64,000 nt of DNA from Pseudonocardia oceani (lineage in GTDB: Bacteria; Actinomycetota; Actinomycetes; Mycobacteriales; Pseudonocardiaceae): the NCBI RefSeq assembly GCF_019263585.2, contig NZ_JADQDF010000001.1, positions 2,852,001 through 2,916,000 of the forward strand. Reading direction: 5' to 3'. Positions 52,703 to 61,195 of this stretch are shown one piece after another (positions within the stretch are counted from its first letter, which is position 1; each line of letters begins with the position of its first letter). Under the pieces are notes generated by a model. That model did no database searches and was not told the DNA's origin. It was given only the letters and a program-made list of their open reading frames with translations. The position numbers and the translations under genes were made by a program.

Positions 52703-54250
52703 CTAGTCCTGGACGTGGTCGGCGAAGTTCTGCTCGACGCGCTCGGCGGTGCGGGTGTGCCACCAGCCCAGGCCGAGCAGGAACGGGTAGACCAGGACGC
52801 CGAGCAGCAGCCAGGGCAGCCGCAGCCCGAACACCTCGGTGCGGCCGATCTCGGGGAACACCGCGAACGCCAGCGGCAGCAGGCCCAGCGTGAGCGCGGC
52901 GAACAGCGCGAAGCGCAGCGCCACGGTGAGCTGGGAGCCGATGAGGTTGCTGCGCAGCAGCTCGCCGACGGCCCCGCCCTCCTGGATGTCGACGACCGTG
53001 CGCACGGGGTGGGCCTGGTTGCGCCGCTCCGACAGCGTGACCTTGACCCGCCGCAGCGGGATCCCGGTCTCGGTGACCGGCTCGCCGGGCTCGGCGGCAC
53101 GCGGCGCGGGCACCTCGACGTCGCCGGGCAGCGACGGGGCCGCGGTGGCCGTGCCGTCCCCGGCGACCGGCGACATCGTGGCGCTCCACAGCACGCCGTC
53201 GTCGTCGGGGTCGGTGAGCAGGCCGCGGTCGTCGTCGTCCTCGTCGTCGTCGCCGCCGAACCGATCGCCGCCGAACCGATCGTCGCCGAACCGGTCTTCG
53301 CCGAAGCGGTCGGCGGAGACGTCGTGGTCGGCCTCGATCCGCTGCACGGGGCCGGTGAGATCGAGGCGGTCGGCGGGGTCGCGGACCAGGCCGCGGGGGT
53401 CAGCCACCCACAGGTCGGCCTCGTCGACCGGTGGCGCCGGGCGGGGCGCGGCGAGCGGCGGGTCGGCCAGAACGGGGGCGTCGGGGGCCGGGGGCGCCAC
53501 GACCGGGGACGGCGCGACCGGCGGGGCCGCGAAGGGCGGGGGCGCGGCCGGCGGGGCGTCGGCGGGGCCGGGGGCGAGCAGCCGGGCCGGGGCGCGCGGG
53601 GGCAGGACGTCGGCGGGCGGCGGGGTGGCGGGGGGCCCGGCCGCCAGCGGACCGCGGGCGATGACGGTGGAGCCCGATCGGTCGTCGAGGTCGTCGAGGG
53701 CGCCGCGCAGGGCGGACGCGGCGAAGTCGGGACCGCCGAACTCGTCGGGCGGGCGCGGGGCGGGCTGCGACGGCACGGGCCGCACGGCGCCCTCGGCGAA
53801 CCCGGGGCCGCCGAACGTGGCGGGCGCGGCGCCCGCCGAGCCGCGGGCTCCCGGTCGGTAGGCGCGCGGCGGGCGGCGACCGACCGGGCGCTCCTCCTCG
53901 TCGGGACCGGACCAGCTCTCGTCGGCACCCGGGCGGCGGCGTCGCGCCGCCGGGACCCCGGACGCGGGCATGGACGGGCCGCCGATCGGCGCCGGGGCGG
54001 GGGCGCCGGGGCCGGGCGTGGCCACGGAGTGCCGCGGGACGTGCGAGACGCCGGGCGGCTCCCCGGCGGGGTCGCGCCTGGCGTGCCGGCCGCCCGCGCC
54101 CGAGCGCCGCTCGGCCATGCGGCGGCGCATCTCCTCCTGGAGCCAGGAGGATCCGGAGCCGGTGGAGCCCGTCGCGGGGTCGTCGGCGGGGTCCTCGTCG
54201 TCCGGGTCCGGCGTCACCGACGGCGGCGCGCCGTCGATGGAGGTGCTCAC
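52703..54250 (-). CDS. disordered protein with C-terminal two-helix symporter small-subunit-like domain
   Basis: 515 aa from a GTG. Residues 1 to about 395 are low-complexity, rich in Pro, Ala, Asp, Gly and Arg, and include four DRFG-type repeats. From about 400 the protein becomes ordered: VTETGIPLRRVKVTLSERRN, then helices LRFALFAALTLGLLPLAFAV and LPWLLLGVLVYPFLLGLGWW, and the end HTRTAERVEQNFADHVQD. The helix pair and tail resemble DUF485/DUF4212 small subunits, and the gene abuts a symporter. I infer a symporter partner with a long cytoplasmic extension. The RR gene ends 33 bases upstream. Confidence 0.6.
   Translation of the reverse strand: MSTSIDGAPPSVTPDPDDEDPADDPATGSTGSGSSWLQEEMRRRMAERRSGAGGRHARRDPAGEPPGVSHVPRHSVATPGPGAPAPAPIGGPSMPASGVPAARRRRPGADESWSGPDEEERPVGRRPPRAYRPGARGSAGAAPATFGGPGFAEGAVRPVPSQPAPRPPDEFGGPDFAASALRGALDDLDDRSGSTVIARGPLAAGPPATPPPADVLPPRAPARLLAPGPADAPPAAPPPFAAPPVAPSPVVAPPAPDAPVLADPPLAAPRPAPPVDEADLWVADPRGLVRDPADRLDLTGPVQRIEADHDVSADRFGEDRFGDDRFGGDRFGGDDDEDDDDRGLLTDPDDDGVLWSATMSPVAGDGTATAAPSLPGDVEVPAPRAAEPGEPVTETGIPLRRVKVTLSERRNQAHPVRTVVDIQEGGAVGELLRSNLIGSQLTVALRFALFAALTLGLLPLAFAVFPEIGRTEVFGLRLPWLLLGVLVYPFLLGLGWWHTRTAERVEQNFADHVQD
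53253..53312. repeat. four 15-base tandem repeats inside the disordered region
   Basis: Four units of 15 bases, the first two identical (CCGCCGAACCGATCG) and the others with one to four changes. On the minus strand they encode a repeated five-residue unit of the form DRFG followed by Glu, Asp or Gly. Copy number may vary between strains. Confidence 0.85.
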
Positions 54251-54282
54251 GACACGGCCTCGCTACGTCCGGCCGCGGCGGC

Positions 54283-55155
54283 TCATCGCTGGCTCCACGC
54301 CTGCTTCGTGGCGCGGACCAGCCGGTCCTTCAACTCGCGGGTGTGGCGGCGGCTGACCGGCAGCTCGGCACAGTCCGGGCCGGTGCCGACGCGCACGACG
54401 TAGCCCGATCCGGACAGCCGCAGCTCGGTGACCAGCGGCAGCGACACCAGGAACGACCGGTGGATGCGGACGAAGCCGGCGTCGCGCCAGCGGTCCTCCA
54501 GCACCGACAGGGGGATGCGGACGAGGTGGCTGCCCTCGTGGGTGTGCAGACGCGCGTAGTCGCCCTGCGCCTCGACGTAGCGCACGGCCGAGCGCGGCAC
54601 GAGCTTCGTGGTGCCGGCGAGCTCGACGGGGATGACCTCATCCTCGCCGCTCTCCTGCTGCACCGGCTCGGCCATCGCCGCGGTGCGGCTGGCCAGGATC
54701 CGGTCGATCGAGGCGGAGAGGCGCTCGGAGCGCAGCGGCTTGAGCAGGTAGTCGACGGCGCCGACCTCGTAGGCGTCGACCGCGCGGTCGTCGTGCGCGG
54801 TGACGAACACGACCGACGGCGGGACGGCCATCGAGGAGAACACGCGGGCGAGCTCCAGGCCGTCGAGACCGGGCATCCGGATGTCGAGGAAGACGACCTC
54901 GACGTCGGTGCGCTCGGCGACCCGGGTGCCCGTGGCCTGGTTCATCGACCCGCGCGGCGCCTGCCCGGCCGTGGCGGCCTCGCGCACGCCCTGGCGGCTG
55001 TTGAGGATCCGCAGCGCGTCGGTGGCGTCGGACGCCTTGAGCACGAGCCCGACACGGGGGTCCTCGCCCAGCAGGTACGCGAGTTCCTCGAGTGCCGGCT
55101 CCTCGTCGTCCACGGCGAGGACGACCAGGCCACCGGAGCTGTCGTTGCTGTCCAC
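54283..55155 (-). CDS. LytTR-family response regulator
   Basis: 290 aa from a GTG at 55155 preceded by GAGGAG; an ATG at 55200 is the alternative. The receiver domain has VLAVDDEEPALEELAYLL, the phosphorylatable Asp91 in VVFLDIRMPGLDGLELARVF, Thr in VFVTAHDDRA and Lys in DYLLKPLRSERL. An unusual charged insertion (GTRVAERTD and nearby) sits before the Asp strand. The LytTR DNA-binding domain has RSAVRYVEAQGDYARLHTHE and FVRIHRSFLVSLPLV. Its kinase is the LytS-type protein (56163-57359). In E. coli such pairs sense pyruvate and control transporters, which fits the symporters downstream. Confidence 0.92.
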   Translation of the reverse strand: MDSNDSSGGLVVLAVDDEEPALEELAYLLGEDPRVGLVLKASDATDALRILNSRQGVREAATAGQAPRGSMNQATGTRVAERTDVEVVFLDIRMPGLDGLELARVFSSMAVPPSVVFVTAHDDRAVDAYEVGAVDYLLKPLRSERLSASIDRILASRTAAMAEPVQQESGEDEVIPVELAGTTKLVPRSAVRYVEAQGDYARLHTHEGSHLVRIPLSVLEDRWRDAGFVRIHRSFLVSLPLVTELRLSGSGYVVRVGTGPDCAELPVSRRHTRELKDRLVRATKQAWSQR

Positions 55156-55265
55156 GATCTCCTCATCCTGCCCGCGACGATCACGGGTGCCGCCAACCAT
55201 GGTGACGGCCAATCCGTGTGAGTGCCAGGGGCACGCACCAATCGGGTTCGTTCGATCACACGCCG

Positions 55266-56138
55266 CTACAAACCGTACCGTGCCCACATCGCGCGCACCT
55301 CGGCCGCCTGCAGGACGCCGAGCAGGCCGTCGGTGCCGAACGCGGCGCCCGCCGCGGCGGGCCCGCCCAGCCCGAGCCGGGCGAGCAGCGGCTTGCGCGT
55401 GTCGACCGCCACCAGCTCGGCCTGCGGGAACCTCTCCGAGAGGATGGTGTGGGCGGTGCCCAGCCCGTCGACCAGGCCCAGCTCCAGCGCCTTCGCGCCG
55501 GTCCAGACCTCGCCGGTGAACAGGTCGGTGCCGCCTCTGAGGCGCTCACCGCGTCGGGTCGTCACCCAGTCGCGGAACATCGCGTGCAGCTGGTCCTGCA
55601 GGTCGCGCAGCCAGGCGACGTCCTCGGGCTTCTCCGGCAGGAACGGGTCGAGCCGCGCCTTGGACGTGCCGGCGGTGTAGAGGCGGCGCTCCACGCCGAA
55701 CCGCTCGATCAGCCCGCCGAGCCCGAAGCCCTGGCTGACGACGCCGATCGAGCCGACCAGCGACGTGGGGTGCGCGTGGATCTCGTCGGCGGCGCAGGCC
55801 AGCCAGTAACCGCCGGACGCGGCGACGTCCTCGCAGAACGCCAGCACCGGCACGCCCTTCTCGTCGGCGTGGCGACGCACGGCGTCGGCGACCAGCGCCG
55901 ACTGCGTCGGGGACCCACCGGGCGAGTTGACCAGCAGGGCGACGGCGGCGAGCCGGTCGGGCGCGAACGCGCGCTCCAGCGTCTTCTCCACGGCCGCCGC
56001 GTTGATCACCGACCGCGGCACCGGACCGGCCGTCGGCGTGATCACGCCGTGCAGGCGGACCAGCGACACCACGGGCCCGCCGGTGCGGGTGCCGGGGAGC
56101 CGGGAGGTCAGGGCGTCGGGGAGGCGCAGCACGTCCAT
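55266..56138 (-). CDS. S49-family serine protease (SppA/SohB-like)
   Basis: 290 aa from an ATG at 56138; a GTG three codons upstream is possible. VSLVRLHGVITP, VALLVNSPGGSPTQSALVAD and FCEDVAASGGYWLACAADEI carry the fold and the nucleophile Ser108. SLVGSIGVVSQGFGLGGL and LYTAGTSKARLDPFLPE (candidate general-base Lys) follow. No signal or membrane helix is obvious at the N-terminus. Family members degrade signal-peptide remnants or membrane proteins. It sits between the response regulator and kinase genes on the same strand. Confidence 0.9.
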   Translation of the reverse strand: MDVLRLPDALTSRLPGTRTGGPVVSLVRLHGVITPTAGPVPRSVINAAAVEKTLERAFAPDRLAAVALLVNSPGGSPTQSALVADAVRRHADEKGVPVLAFCEDVAASGGYWLACAADEIHAHPTSLVGSIGVVSQGFGLGGLIERFGVERRLYTAGTSKARLDPFLPEKPEDVAWLRDLQDQLHAMFRDWVTTRRGERLRGGTDLFTGEVWTGAKALELGLVDGLGTAHTILSERFPQAELVAVDTRKPLLARLGLGGPAAAGAAFGTDGLLGVLQAAEVRAMWARYGL

Positions 56139-56162
56139 GCCGACCACGCTACGCGCGGAGGC

Positions 56163-57359
56163 TCAAACCCGGACGTTGGCGCGGAACTTCGGCACCCGGA
56201 GGGTGATCTTCATGCCCTCGCCGATGTTGGTCTCGACGACGAGGCCGAAATCGTCGCCGAAGGCCGAGCGCATCCGGTCGTCGACGTTGCCCAGCCCGAC
56301 GTGCGCACCGGAGAGGTGGGCGTCGTCGAGGTCCTCGGTGAGCCGTGCCGGGTCCATGCCCACGCCGTTGTCCTCGACGATGATCACGCACTCGGAGCCC
56401 GCGTTCTCCGCGGTGAGGGTGATCGTGCCGCCGCTGGGCTTGCCCGCGAGGCCGTGACGCACCGCGTTCTCGACGAGCGGCTGCAGCGCGAGGAACGGCA
56501 GCACGACGCCGAGCACCTCGGGCGCGATCTGCAGCTTGATGTTGAGCCGGTCGGAGAACCGCGCCTTCTCGAGCTCGATGTAGCGCTCGATATTGGTGAG
56601 CTCCTCCTTCAGCGTCGTGTACTCCCCGGCGGTGCGGAAGGAGTAGCGCGTGAAGTCGGCGAAGGACAGCAGCAGCTCGCGGGCCCGGACCGGGTCGGTG
56701 CGGATGAACGAGGCGATCGTCGTCAGCGCGTTGTAGATGAAGTGCGGCGAGATCTGCGCGCGCAGGGCGCGGACCTCGGCGCGGTCCAGGCGCCGCCGCG
56801 ACTCGTCGAGCTCGGCCAGCTCGAGCTGGCTCGACACGTACCGCGCCACCTCCGCCGTGGCCCGCAGCAGCACCGGGCCGGCAGTGGAGGTGGTGAGCGC
56901 GGCGAGCGTGCCGATGATGTTGCCGTCGGTCTCCAGCGGCACGACGACGACGCCGCGCACCTCGCAGCCGGGGTGGTCGCAGGAGATAGACGTGTGCGAC
57001 ATGACCTCCTGGCGCCCGGTCGCGATCACCTTCTCGGCCAGGATCCGCACGTCGGGCTGGTGCTGGTCGGAGTCGCCGTCCCAGGCCAGCGTGGCGCCGC
57101 GGCTGTCGGTCATGGCCAGCGCGCAGGTCTCCAGCAGGGTGCGCAGGTAGGGCAGCGCGAACCGGGCCGACTGCGGGGAGAGGCCCTCGCGCAGCGCGGG
57201 CGCGGCGAGCGCGACCGTGTGCAGCGTGCCGAAGGTGGCCTTCTCCAGCGGGTTGGCGAAGGTGTTGCGGCGGTTGCGCAGGGCGTAGAAGACGGTGGCC
57301 GCGACGCTCAGCACCAGCAGGCCGCCCAGGACGAGGACGACCGGCGACAGCGCTTCCAC
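56163..57359 (-). CDS. LytS-type sensor histidine kinase with GAF-like domain
   Basis: 398 aa from a GTG at 57359 with GAGG 8 bases upstream. One N-terminal helix, PVVLVLGGLLVLSVAATVFY, is followed by a GAF-like region (about 50-185) with SISCDHPGCEVRGVVVVPL, including two Cys. The kinase core starts with the LytS phosphorylation motif LRAQISPHFIYNALTTIASF, His206. LQPLVENAVRHGLAGK, VEDNGVGMD and GLGNVDDRMRSAFG are the ATP-binding boxes. The multi-helix 5TM-Lyt sensor of LytS is absent, so a cytoplasmic signal is likely. Partner of the LytTR regulator. Confidence 0.93.
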   Translation of the reverse strand: MEALSPVVLVLGGLLVLSVAATVFYALRNRRNTFANPLEKATFGTLHTVALAAPALREGLSPQSARFALPYLRTLLETCALAMTDSRGATLAWDGDSDQHQPDVRILAEKVIATGRQEVMSHTSISCDHPGCEVRGVVVVPLETDGNIIGTLAALTTSTAGPVLLRATAEVARYVSSQLELAELDESRRRLDRAEVRALRAQISPHFIYNALTTIASFIRTDPVRARELLLSFADFTRYSFRTAGEYTTLKEELTNIERYIELEKARFSDRLNIKLQIAPEVLGVVLPFLALQPLVENAVRHGLAGKPSGGTITLTAENAGSECVIIVEDNGVGMDPARLTEDLDDAHLSGAHVGLGNVDDRMRSAFGDDFGLVVETNIGEGMKITLRVPKFRANVRV

Positions 57360-57364
57360 GATCT

Positions 57365-58240
57365 CTACCTCACCAGCCGGGACAGTCGACGGTCGGCCAG
57401 CGGCTTGCCGCCGGTCTGACATCCCGGACAGTACTGGAACGACTTCGTCGCGAAGGACACCTCTCGGACGACGTCGCCGCAGACGGGGCACGGGAGCCCC
57501 GTGCGGGCGTGGACCCGTAGGCCGGAGCGCTTCTCGCCCTTGAGCTCGGCCGCCTTCTGGCCGACCGAGCGGTCGACGGCGTCGGTGAGCACCGAGCGCA
57601 GCGCGGCGTAGAGGGCGTCGACCTGCTCGGTGGTCAGCCGCCCCGCCGACGCGTAGGGCGAGAGGCGCGCGGTGTGCAGGATCTCGTCGCTGTAGGCGTT
57701 GCCGACGCCCGCGAGCACGGTCTGCTCCACCAGCAGCGTCTTGATCCGCTCGCCCCGCCCGGACAGCAGCGCCGCGAACTCGTCGCGCGTGAGCGCCATC
57801 GCGTCCGGGCCCAGCCGCGCGATGCCGGGCACCTGCCGGGGATCGGGCACGAGGTGGACGGCGAGGCGCTTCTGCGTGCCGGCCTCGGTGAGGTCGAACC
57901 CGGGGCCGCCGACGTGGTCGAGGTGCACCCGCAGCTCCAGCGGACCGCGCCCGGGCTTGGGCGGGGTCGTGGTGGCGGTGTCGTGCCAGCGCAGCCAGCC
58001 GGCGCGGGACAGGTGGGTGATGAGGTGCAGGGGATCGTCGGGCCGGTCGGCGAACTCGACGGACAGGAACTTGCCGTAGCGCGCCGCTCCCGTGACGACC
58101 CGCCCGGCCAGCGCCGTGACGGGCGGGTCGAACGTCTTGACCGCGCTCATCGAGGCCACGTCGACGCGCGCGACGGGGCGGTAGATCGCGTGCTCGCGAA
58201 GGTGGTGGGCCAGCGCCTCGACCTCGGGAAGCTCGGGCAT
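57365..58240 (-). CDS. Fpg/Nei-family DNA glycosylase
   Basis: 291 aa from an ATG. The essential N-terminal Pro-Glu is in MPELPEVEALAHHLREH. The catalytic Lys region is YGKFLSVEF, LVEQTVLAGVGNAYSDEILH is the helix-two-turn-helix, and the zinc finger is CPVCGDVV with YCPGCQTGG. It excises oxidised bases and nicks the abasic site. By the sequence after Met-Pro-Glu it could be Fpg-like or Nei-like; actinobacteria have several paralogues. Confidence 0.95.
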   Translation of the reverse strand: MPELPEVEALAHHLREHAIYRPVARVDVASMSAVKTFDPPVTALAGRVVTGAARYGKFLSVEFADRPDDPLHLITHLSRAGWLRWHDTATTTPPKPGRGPLELRVHLDHVGGPGFDLTEAGTQKRLAVHLVPDPRQVPGIARLGPDAMALTRDEFAALLSGRGERIKTLLVEQTVLAGVGNAYSDEILHTARLSPYASAGRLTTEQVDALYAALRSVLTDAVDRSVGQKAAELKGEKRSGLRVHARTGLPCPVCGDVVREVSFATKSFQYCPGCQTGGKPLADRRLSRLVR

Positions 58241-58246
58241 CGGCCC

Positions 58247-58696
58247 TCAGTTCACCGGCTGCAGCGGACTGTCGGCGTGGCCGGGCGTGCCCTGCGTGCG
58301 CAGCCGCCGGACGACGATCCGCAGCTCCTCGCGGGCCTTCGCGCCGCCGCGGACCAGGCCCGTCCAGCGCTCGGCGGGCTGGTCGTAGCTGCCCGCCGTC
58401 TCCGCGACGACCGTCCACGGCCGCCGCAGCCACCAGCGGACGGGGAAGAACAGCACCACGGCCGCCGCGAGCACCCAGAGGAACCACGGGACGTGCACGA
58501 GCGCGGGCGTCCAGACGATGAGGATCACCCAGAACAGGAACAGCGCGGAGAGGATCAGGACCGCGGCGCCGCGGCCGCCGTCGACGTCGTGCTCGAAGTC
58601 GTCGCCCGTGGCGGGCACGGACCACTCGATGTTGCGGCGCACCTGCCAGGTGCGCCCGTCGACGCCGGCGACCGTCTTCGTTCCCACGCCGTCCAC
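58247..58696 (-). CDS. two-helix membrane protein, function unknown
   Basis: 149 aa from a GTG (another GTG three codons in is possible). DGRTWQVRRNIEWSVPATGD precedes two helices, AAVLILSALFLFWVILIVW and LWVLAAAVVLFFPVRWWL, then a charged end (GGAKAREELRIVVRRLRTQG). Similar proteins are widespread in actinobacteria without assigned function. It begins a two-gene run with the Fpg/Nei gene, 6 bases apart. Confidence 0.75.
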   Translation of the reverse strand: MDGVGTKTVAGVDGRTWQVRRNIEWSVPATGDDFEHDVDGGRGAAVLILSALFLFWVILIVWTPALVHVPWFLWVLAAAVVLFFPVRWWLRRPWTVVAETAGSYDQPAERWTGLVRGGAKAREELRIVVRRLRTQGTPGHADSPLQPVN

Positions 58697-58733
58697 TGTC
58701 CCACACCGGGGCCCCGTGGGGCGGGAGCGTTCG

Positions 58734-59240
58734 TCAGGCGGCGGGGCACGCCGCAGGGGCGCTGAGCTGGTCGGGAGCGCCGGGGGCGAGCAGGTAGGCG
58801 ACGACGAGCTCGGCGGTGGTGTCGCCGTCGTTGCGCAGCGTGTGCGGCACGGCGTCCGGGATGAACAGCGCGTCGCCGGCCTCGTAGGTGACGGGCTCGC
58901 ACGCGTCCTCGAGCTGCACCGTCACGCTGCCCGCGGTGACGATCGTCGTCTCGGTGCCCGGGTGCAGCGCCCACCCGATCGCGATGCCCGGGGGGATGCT
59001 CGCGGTGCGTACCGAGTAGACCGCCGGGCCGGGCGTGCGGATCTGCAGGGGCTGCTCGACCAGGCCGCTGCCCAGCAGCTGGGGCAGGCGCGGCGCGGGT
59101 TCGTCGCCGGCCGGCTGCGCCGTGGGGGCGGGTGCCGCGGTCTCCTCGGCCGGGTCGCCCAGCTGGCCCGGTTGCGCGCACCCGGCGAGCGTGACCGCCG
59201 CGACGGCGAGCACCACCAGCATCCGAGCCGTCCTGCGCAC
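58734..59240 (-). CDS. cupin-domain lipoprotein
   Basis: 168 aa from a GTG with GGAGG 7 bases upstream. A short signal, RRTARMLVVLAVAAVTLAGC, ends in a lipobox with Cys20-21 region acylation expected. A Pro/Ala linker leads to one cupin barrel with WALHPGTETTIVTAGSVTVQ and DALFIPDAVPHTLRNDG. Only part of the classical metal-binding His/Glu set is visible (Glu and two His). It is anchored outside the membrane; ligand unknown. Confidence 0.8.
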   Translation of the reverse strand: MRRTARMLVVLAVAAVTLAGCAQPGQLGDPAEETAAPAPTAQPAGDEPAPRLPQLLGSGLVEQPLQIRTPGPAVYSVRTASIPPGIAIGWALHPGTETTIVTAGSVTVQLEDACEPVTYEAGDALFIPDAVPHTLRNDGDTTAELVVAYLLAPGAPDQLSAPAACPAA

Positions 59241-59328
59241 CGGTGAACCTCCCGCGGTCGTCCGGCCACCCACGGTAGTGGAAGGATCATCCGGCGCTCG
59301 TCCGGTACTCCCCGGTGGTGGTGCGCGG

Positions 59329-60564
59329 CTACGAGGCGGTGCCGGTCCGCAGCGGCAGGTGCGTGATCCCGTTGATGAAGTTCGACGTGAGCCGGCGCGG
59401 CTCGCCGTCGAGCTCGACGGGCGGGCGGGCCAGGAACTCGGTGAAGAACGCGCGCATCTGCAGCCGCGCGAACGCCGCGCCCAGGCACAGGTGCGGGCCC
59501 TGGCCGAAGGCGAGGTGGTCGTTCGGGGTGCGCTCCGGGTCGAAGCGCAGCGGGTCGGGGAAGCGGCGCTCGTCGGCGTGGGCCGAGCAGTGGTAGACGA
59601 CGACCTTGTCGCCCGCGGCGATCTCCCGGCCCGCGAGCACGACATCGCGGGCGGCGGTGCGGCGGAACGTGAGCACCGGCGGGTGCACCCGCAGCAGCTC
59701 CTCGATCGCCGCCGGCAGCCCCGAGGGGTCCGCGCGCAGCCGGGCGTACGCCTCCGGGTTCTGCAGCAGCGTCAGCACGCCGCCGGGCAGCGCGCTGCGC
59801 ACGGTGTCGTTGCCCGCGATCACCAGCAGGAAGAAGAACATGTGCAGCTCGGCCCCGGTGAGCCGCTCGCCGTCGACCTCGGCGTGCACGAGCGCGGTCA
59901 TCACGTCGTCGGCGGGCTCGGCGCGCTTGCGGTCGGCCAGCGATCCGGCGTAGGCGAACATGTCGGCGAGCTGGGCGGGCGAGCGCGGGTTGACCGGGCG
60001 CCCGGCGGGGTCGGTGACGACCTCGGCGTGCTCGGGGTCCTGGTAGCCGATGACGCGGTCGGTCCAGCGCTTGAGCAGCGGCCGGTCGGCGTGCGGCACG
60101 CCGAGCAGGTCGGCGAGGTTCTGCAGCGGCAGGTCGTCGGTGACGTCGGTGAGGTCGAACCGCGGGCCCGCCGCCGCCAGCAGCGTGCGCGCCCGCTCGG
60201 CGATGACGTCGGCGAAGCGCTCCAGGCGCCGCCGCGTGAACGCCCCGGTGACCAGCGTGCGCAGGCGCACCTGCTCGGGAGGGTCCATGTTGAGGACCAT
60301 GCGGCGGATGAACGGCAGGTCGGCCGGGTCGGGGTCACGGATCTGCGTGGCGCCCAACGACGACGAGAAGTCCTGCGGGCTGCGCAGGACGTGGCGGACG
60401 TCGTCGTAGCGGGTGACGGCCCAGTACCCGGGCCCGGCGGGCCAGATGCCGACCTCGTGCTCGTCCTGCCAGCTCACAGGGTCGGTGTCGCGCAGGGTGC
60501 GCAGCGCGTCGTGCGGAACGCCGCGCGCGAAGACGCGGGGGTCGAAGACGTCGATCGCGCTCAT
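59329..60564 (-). CDS. cytochrome P450
   Basis: 411 aa from an ATG. DLPFIRRMVLNMDPPEQVRLRT is cut here to its key part, LNMDPPEQ, as in CYP125/CYP124-like P450s. FLLVIAGNDTVRSALPGG is the I-helix motif with Asn-Asp-Thr, IEELLRVHPP the Glu-x-x-Arg region, and HLAFGQGPHLCLGAAFARLQ the heme loop with Cys360. It is downstream of tetR and ogt in one operon, so its expression probably follows the TetR ligand. Sterol, fatty-acid or terpene oxidation is plausible but unproven. Confidence 0.95.
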   Translation of the reverse strand: MSAIDVFDPRVFARGVPHDALRTLRDTDPVSWQDEHEVGIWPAGPGYWAVTRYDDVRHVLRSPQDFSSSLGATQIRDPDPADLPFIRRMVLNMDPPEQVRLRTLVTGAFTRRRLERFADVIAERARTLLAAAGPRFDLTDVTDDLPLQNLADLLGVPHADRPLLKRWTDRVIGYQDPEHAEVVTDPAGRPVNPRSPAQLADMFAYAGSLADRKRAEPADDVMTALVHAEVDGERLTGAELHMFFFLLVIAGNDTVRSALPGGVLTLLQNPEAYARLRADPSGLPAAIEELLRVHPPVLTFRRTAARDVVLAGREIAAGDKVVVYHCSAHADERRFPDPLRFDPERTPNDHLAFGQGPHLCLGAAFARLQMRAFFTEFLARPPVELDGEPRRLTSNFINGITHLPLRTGTAS

Positions 60565-60574
60565 GCCCGCCCCC

Positions 60575-61195
60575 TCAGCCGAAGTCCAGCGCGGGCGTGA
60601 GCACGCCCTCCAGCGCGAGCAGCCACTCCTTGGTGGCGCGGCCGCCACCGAAGCCGCCGAGCCCGTCGGAGCCCAGCACGCGGTGGCAGGGCACGACGAC
60701 CGGGATCGGGTTGGAGCCCATGATCGCGCCGACGCCGCGGGCCGCGGTGTGCCCGCGCGCCGGGTCGCCCCCGGCCAGGCCGGCCCGGGCGGCGAGCTCG
60801 CCGTAGGTGACGGTGGCGCCGAACGGGACGGTGGCGAACAGCGCGTCGAGCACGCGGCGCTGCGAGCCCGAGGTGAGCGAGCGGTCGAGCGGCACGGTGA
60901 ACACGCGGCGGCGCCCGTCCAGGTACTCGGCGAGCTCGGTGGTGGCCTGCTCGAGGAGCGGCGACCCCGCGACGACCACGGCTCCCAGGCGGGCGGCCGC
61001 CCGGGCCGCGACCTCCGGGACGTCGCCGAACGCGACCAGCGCCAACCCGGCGGCGGTGACACCGACCGTGAGCGCCCCGATCGGCGCGGGGGCCGGCACG
61101 ACGGCCACGGCCAGGGTCCGGGGCCCATCGTCTGTGCAGGGCCCCGCGTCCGTCCCGGGGCCCGCGTCGTCCCCCGTGCCGCGGTCGTCGCTCAT
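60575..61195 (-). CDS. ogt: methylated-DNA--protein-cysteine methyltransferase
   Basis: 206 aa from an ATG overlapping the tetR stop by 4 bases. The C-terminal domain has VPFGATVTYGELAARAG, GVGAIMGSNPIPVVVPCHRV with the alkyl-accepting Cys170, and LGGFGGGRATKEWLLALEG. It removes O6-alkyl groups from guanine once per molecule. The N-terminus carries an acidic stretch rich in Asp and Gly that is unusual for Ogt. Confidence 0.95.
   Translation of the reverse strand: MSDDRGTGDDAGPGTDAGPCTDDGPRTLAVAVVPAPAPIGALTVGVTAAGLALVAFGDVPEVAARAAARLGAVVVAGSPLLEQATTELAEYLDGRRRVFTVPLDRSLTSGSQRRVLDALFATVPFGATVTYGELAARAGLAGGDPARGHTAARGVGAIMGSNPIPVVVPCHRVLGSDGLGGFGGGRATKEWLLALEGVLTPALDFG

Noticed and set aside
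53253..53312. Tandem repeats considered as a CRISPR array
   Set aside because: The units are contiguous 15-mers without spacers and lie in frame inside a coding region.
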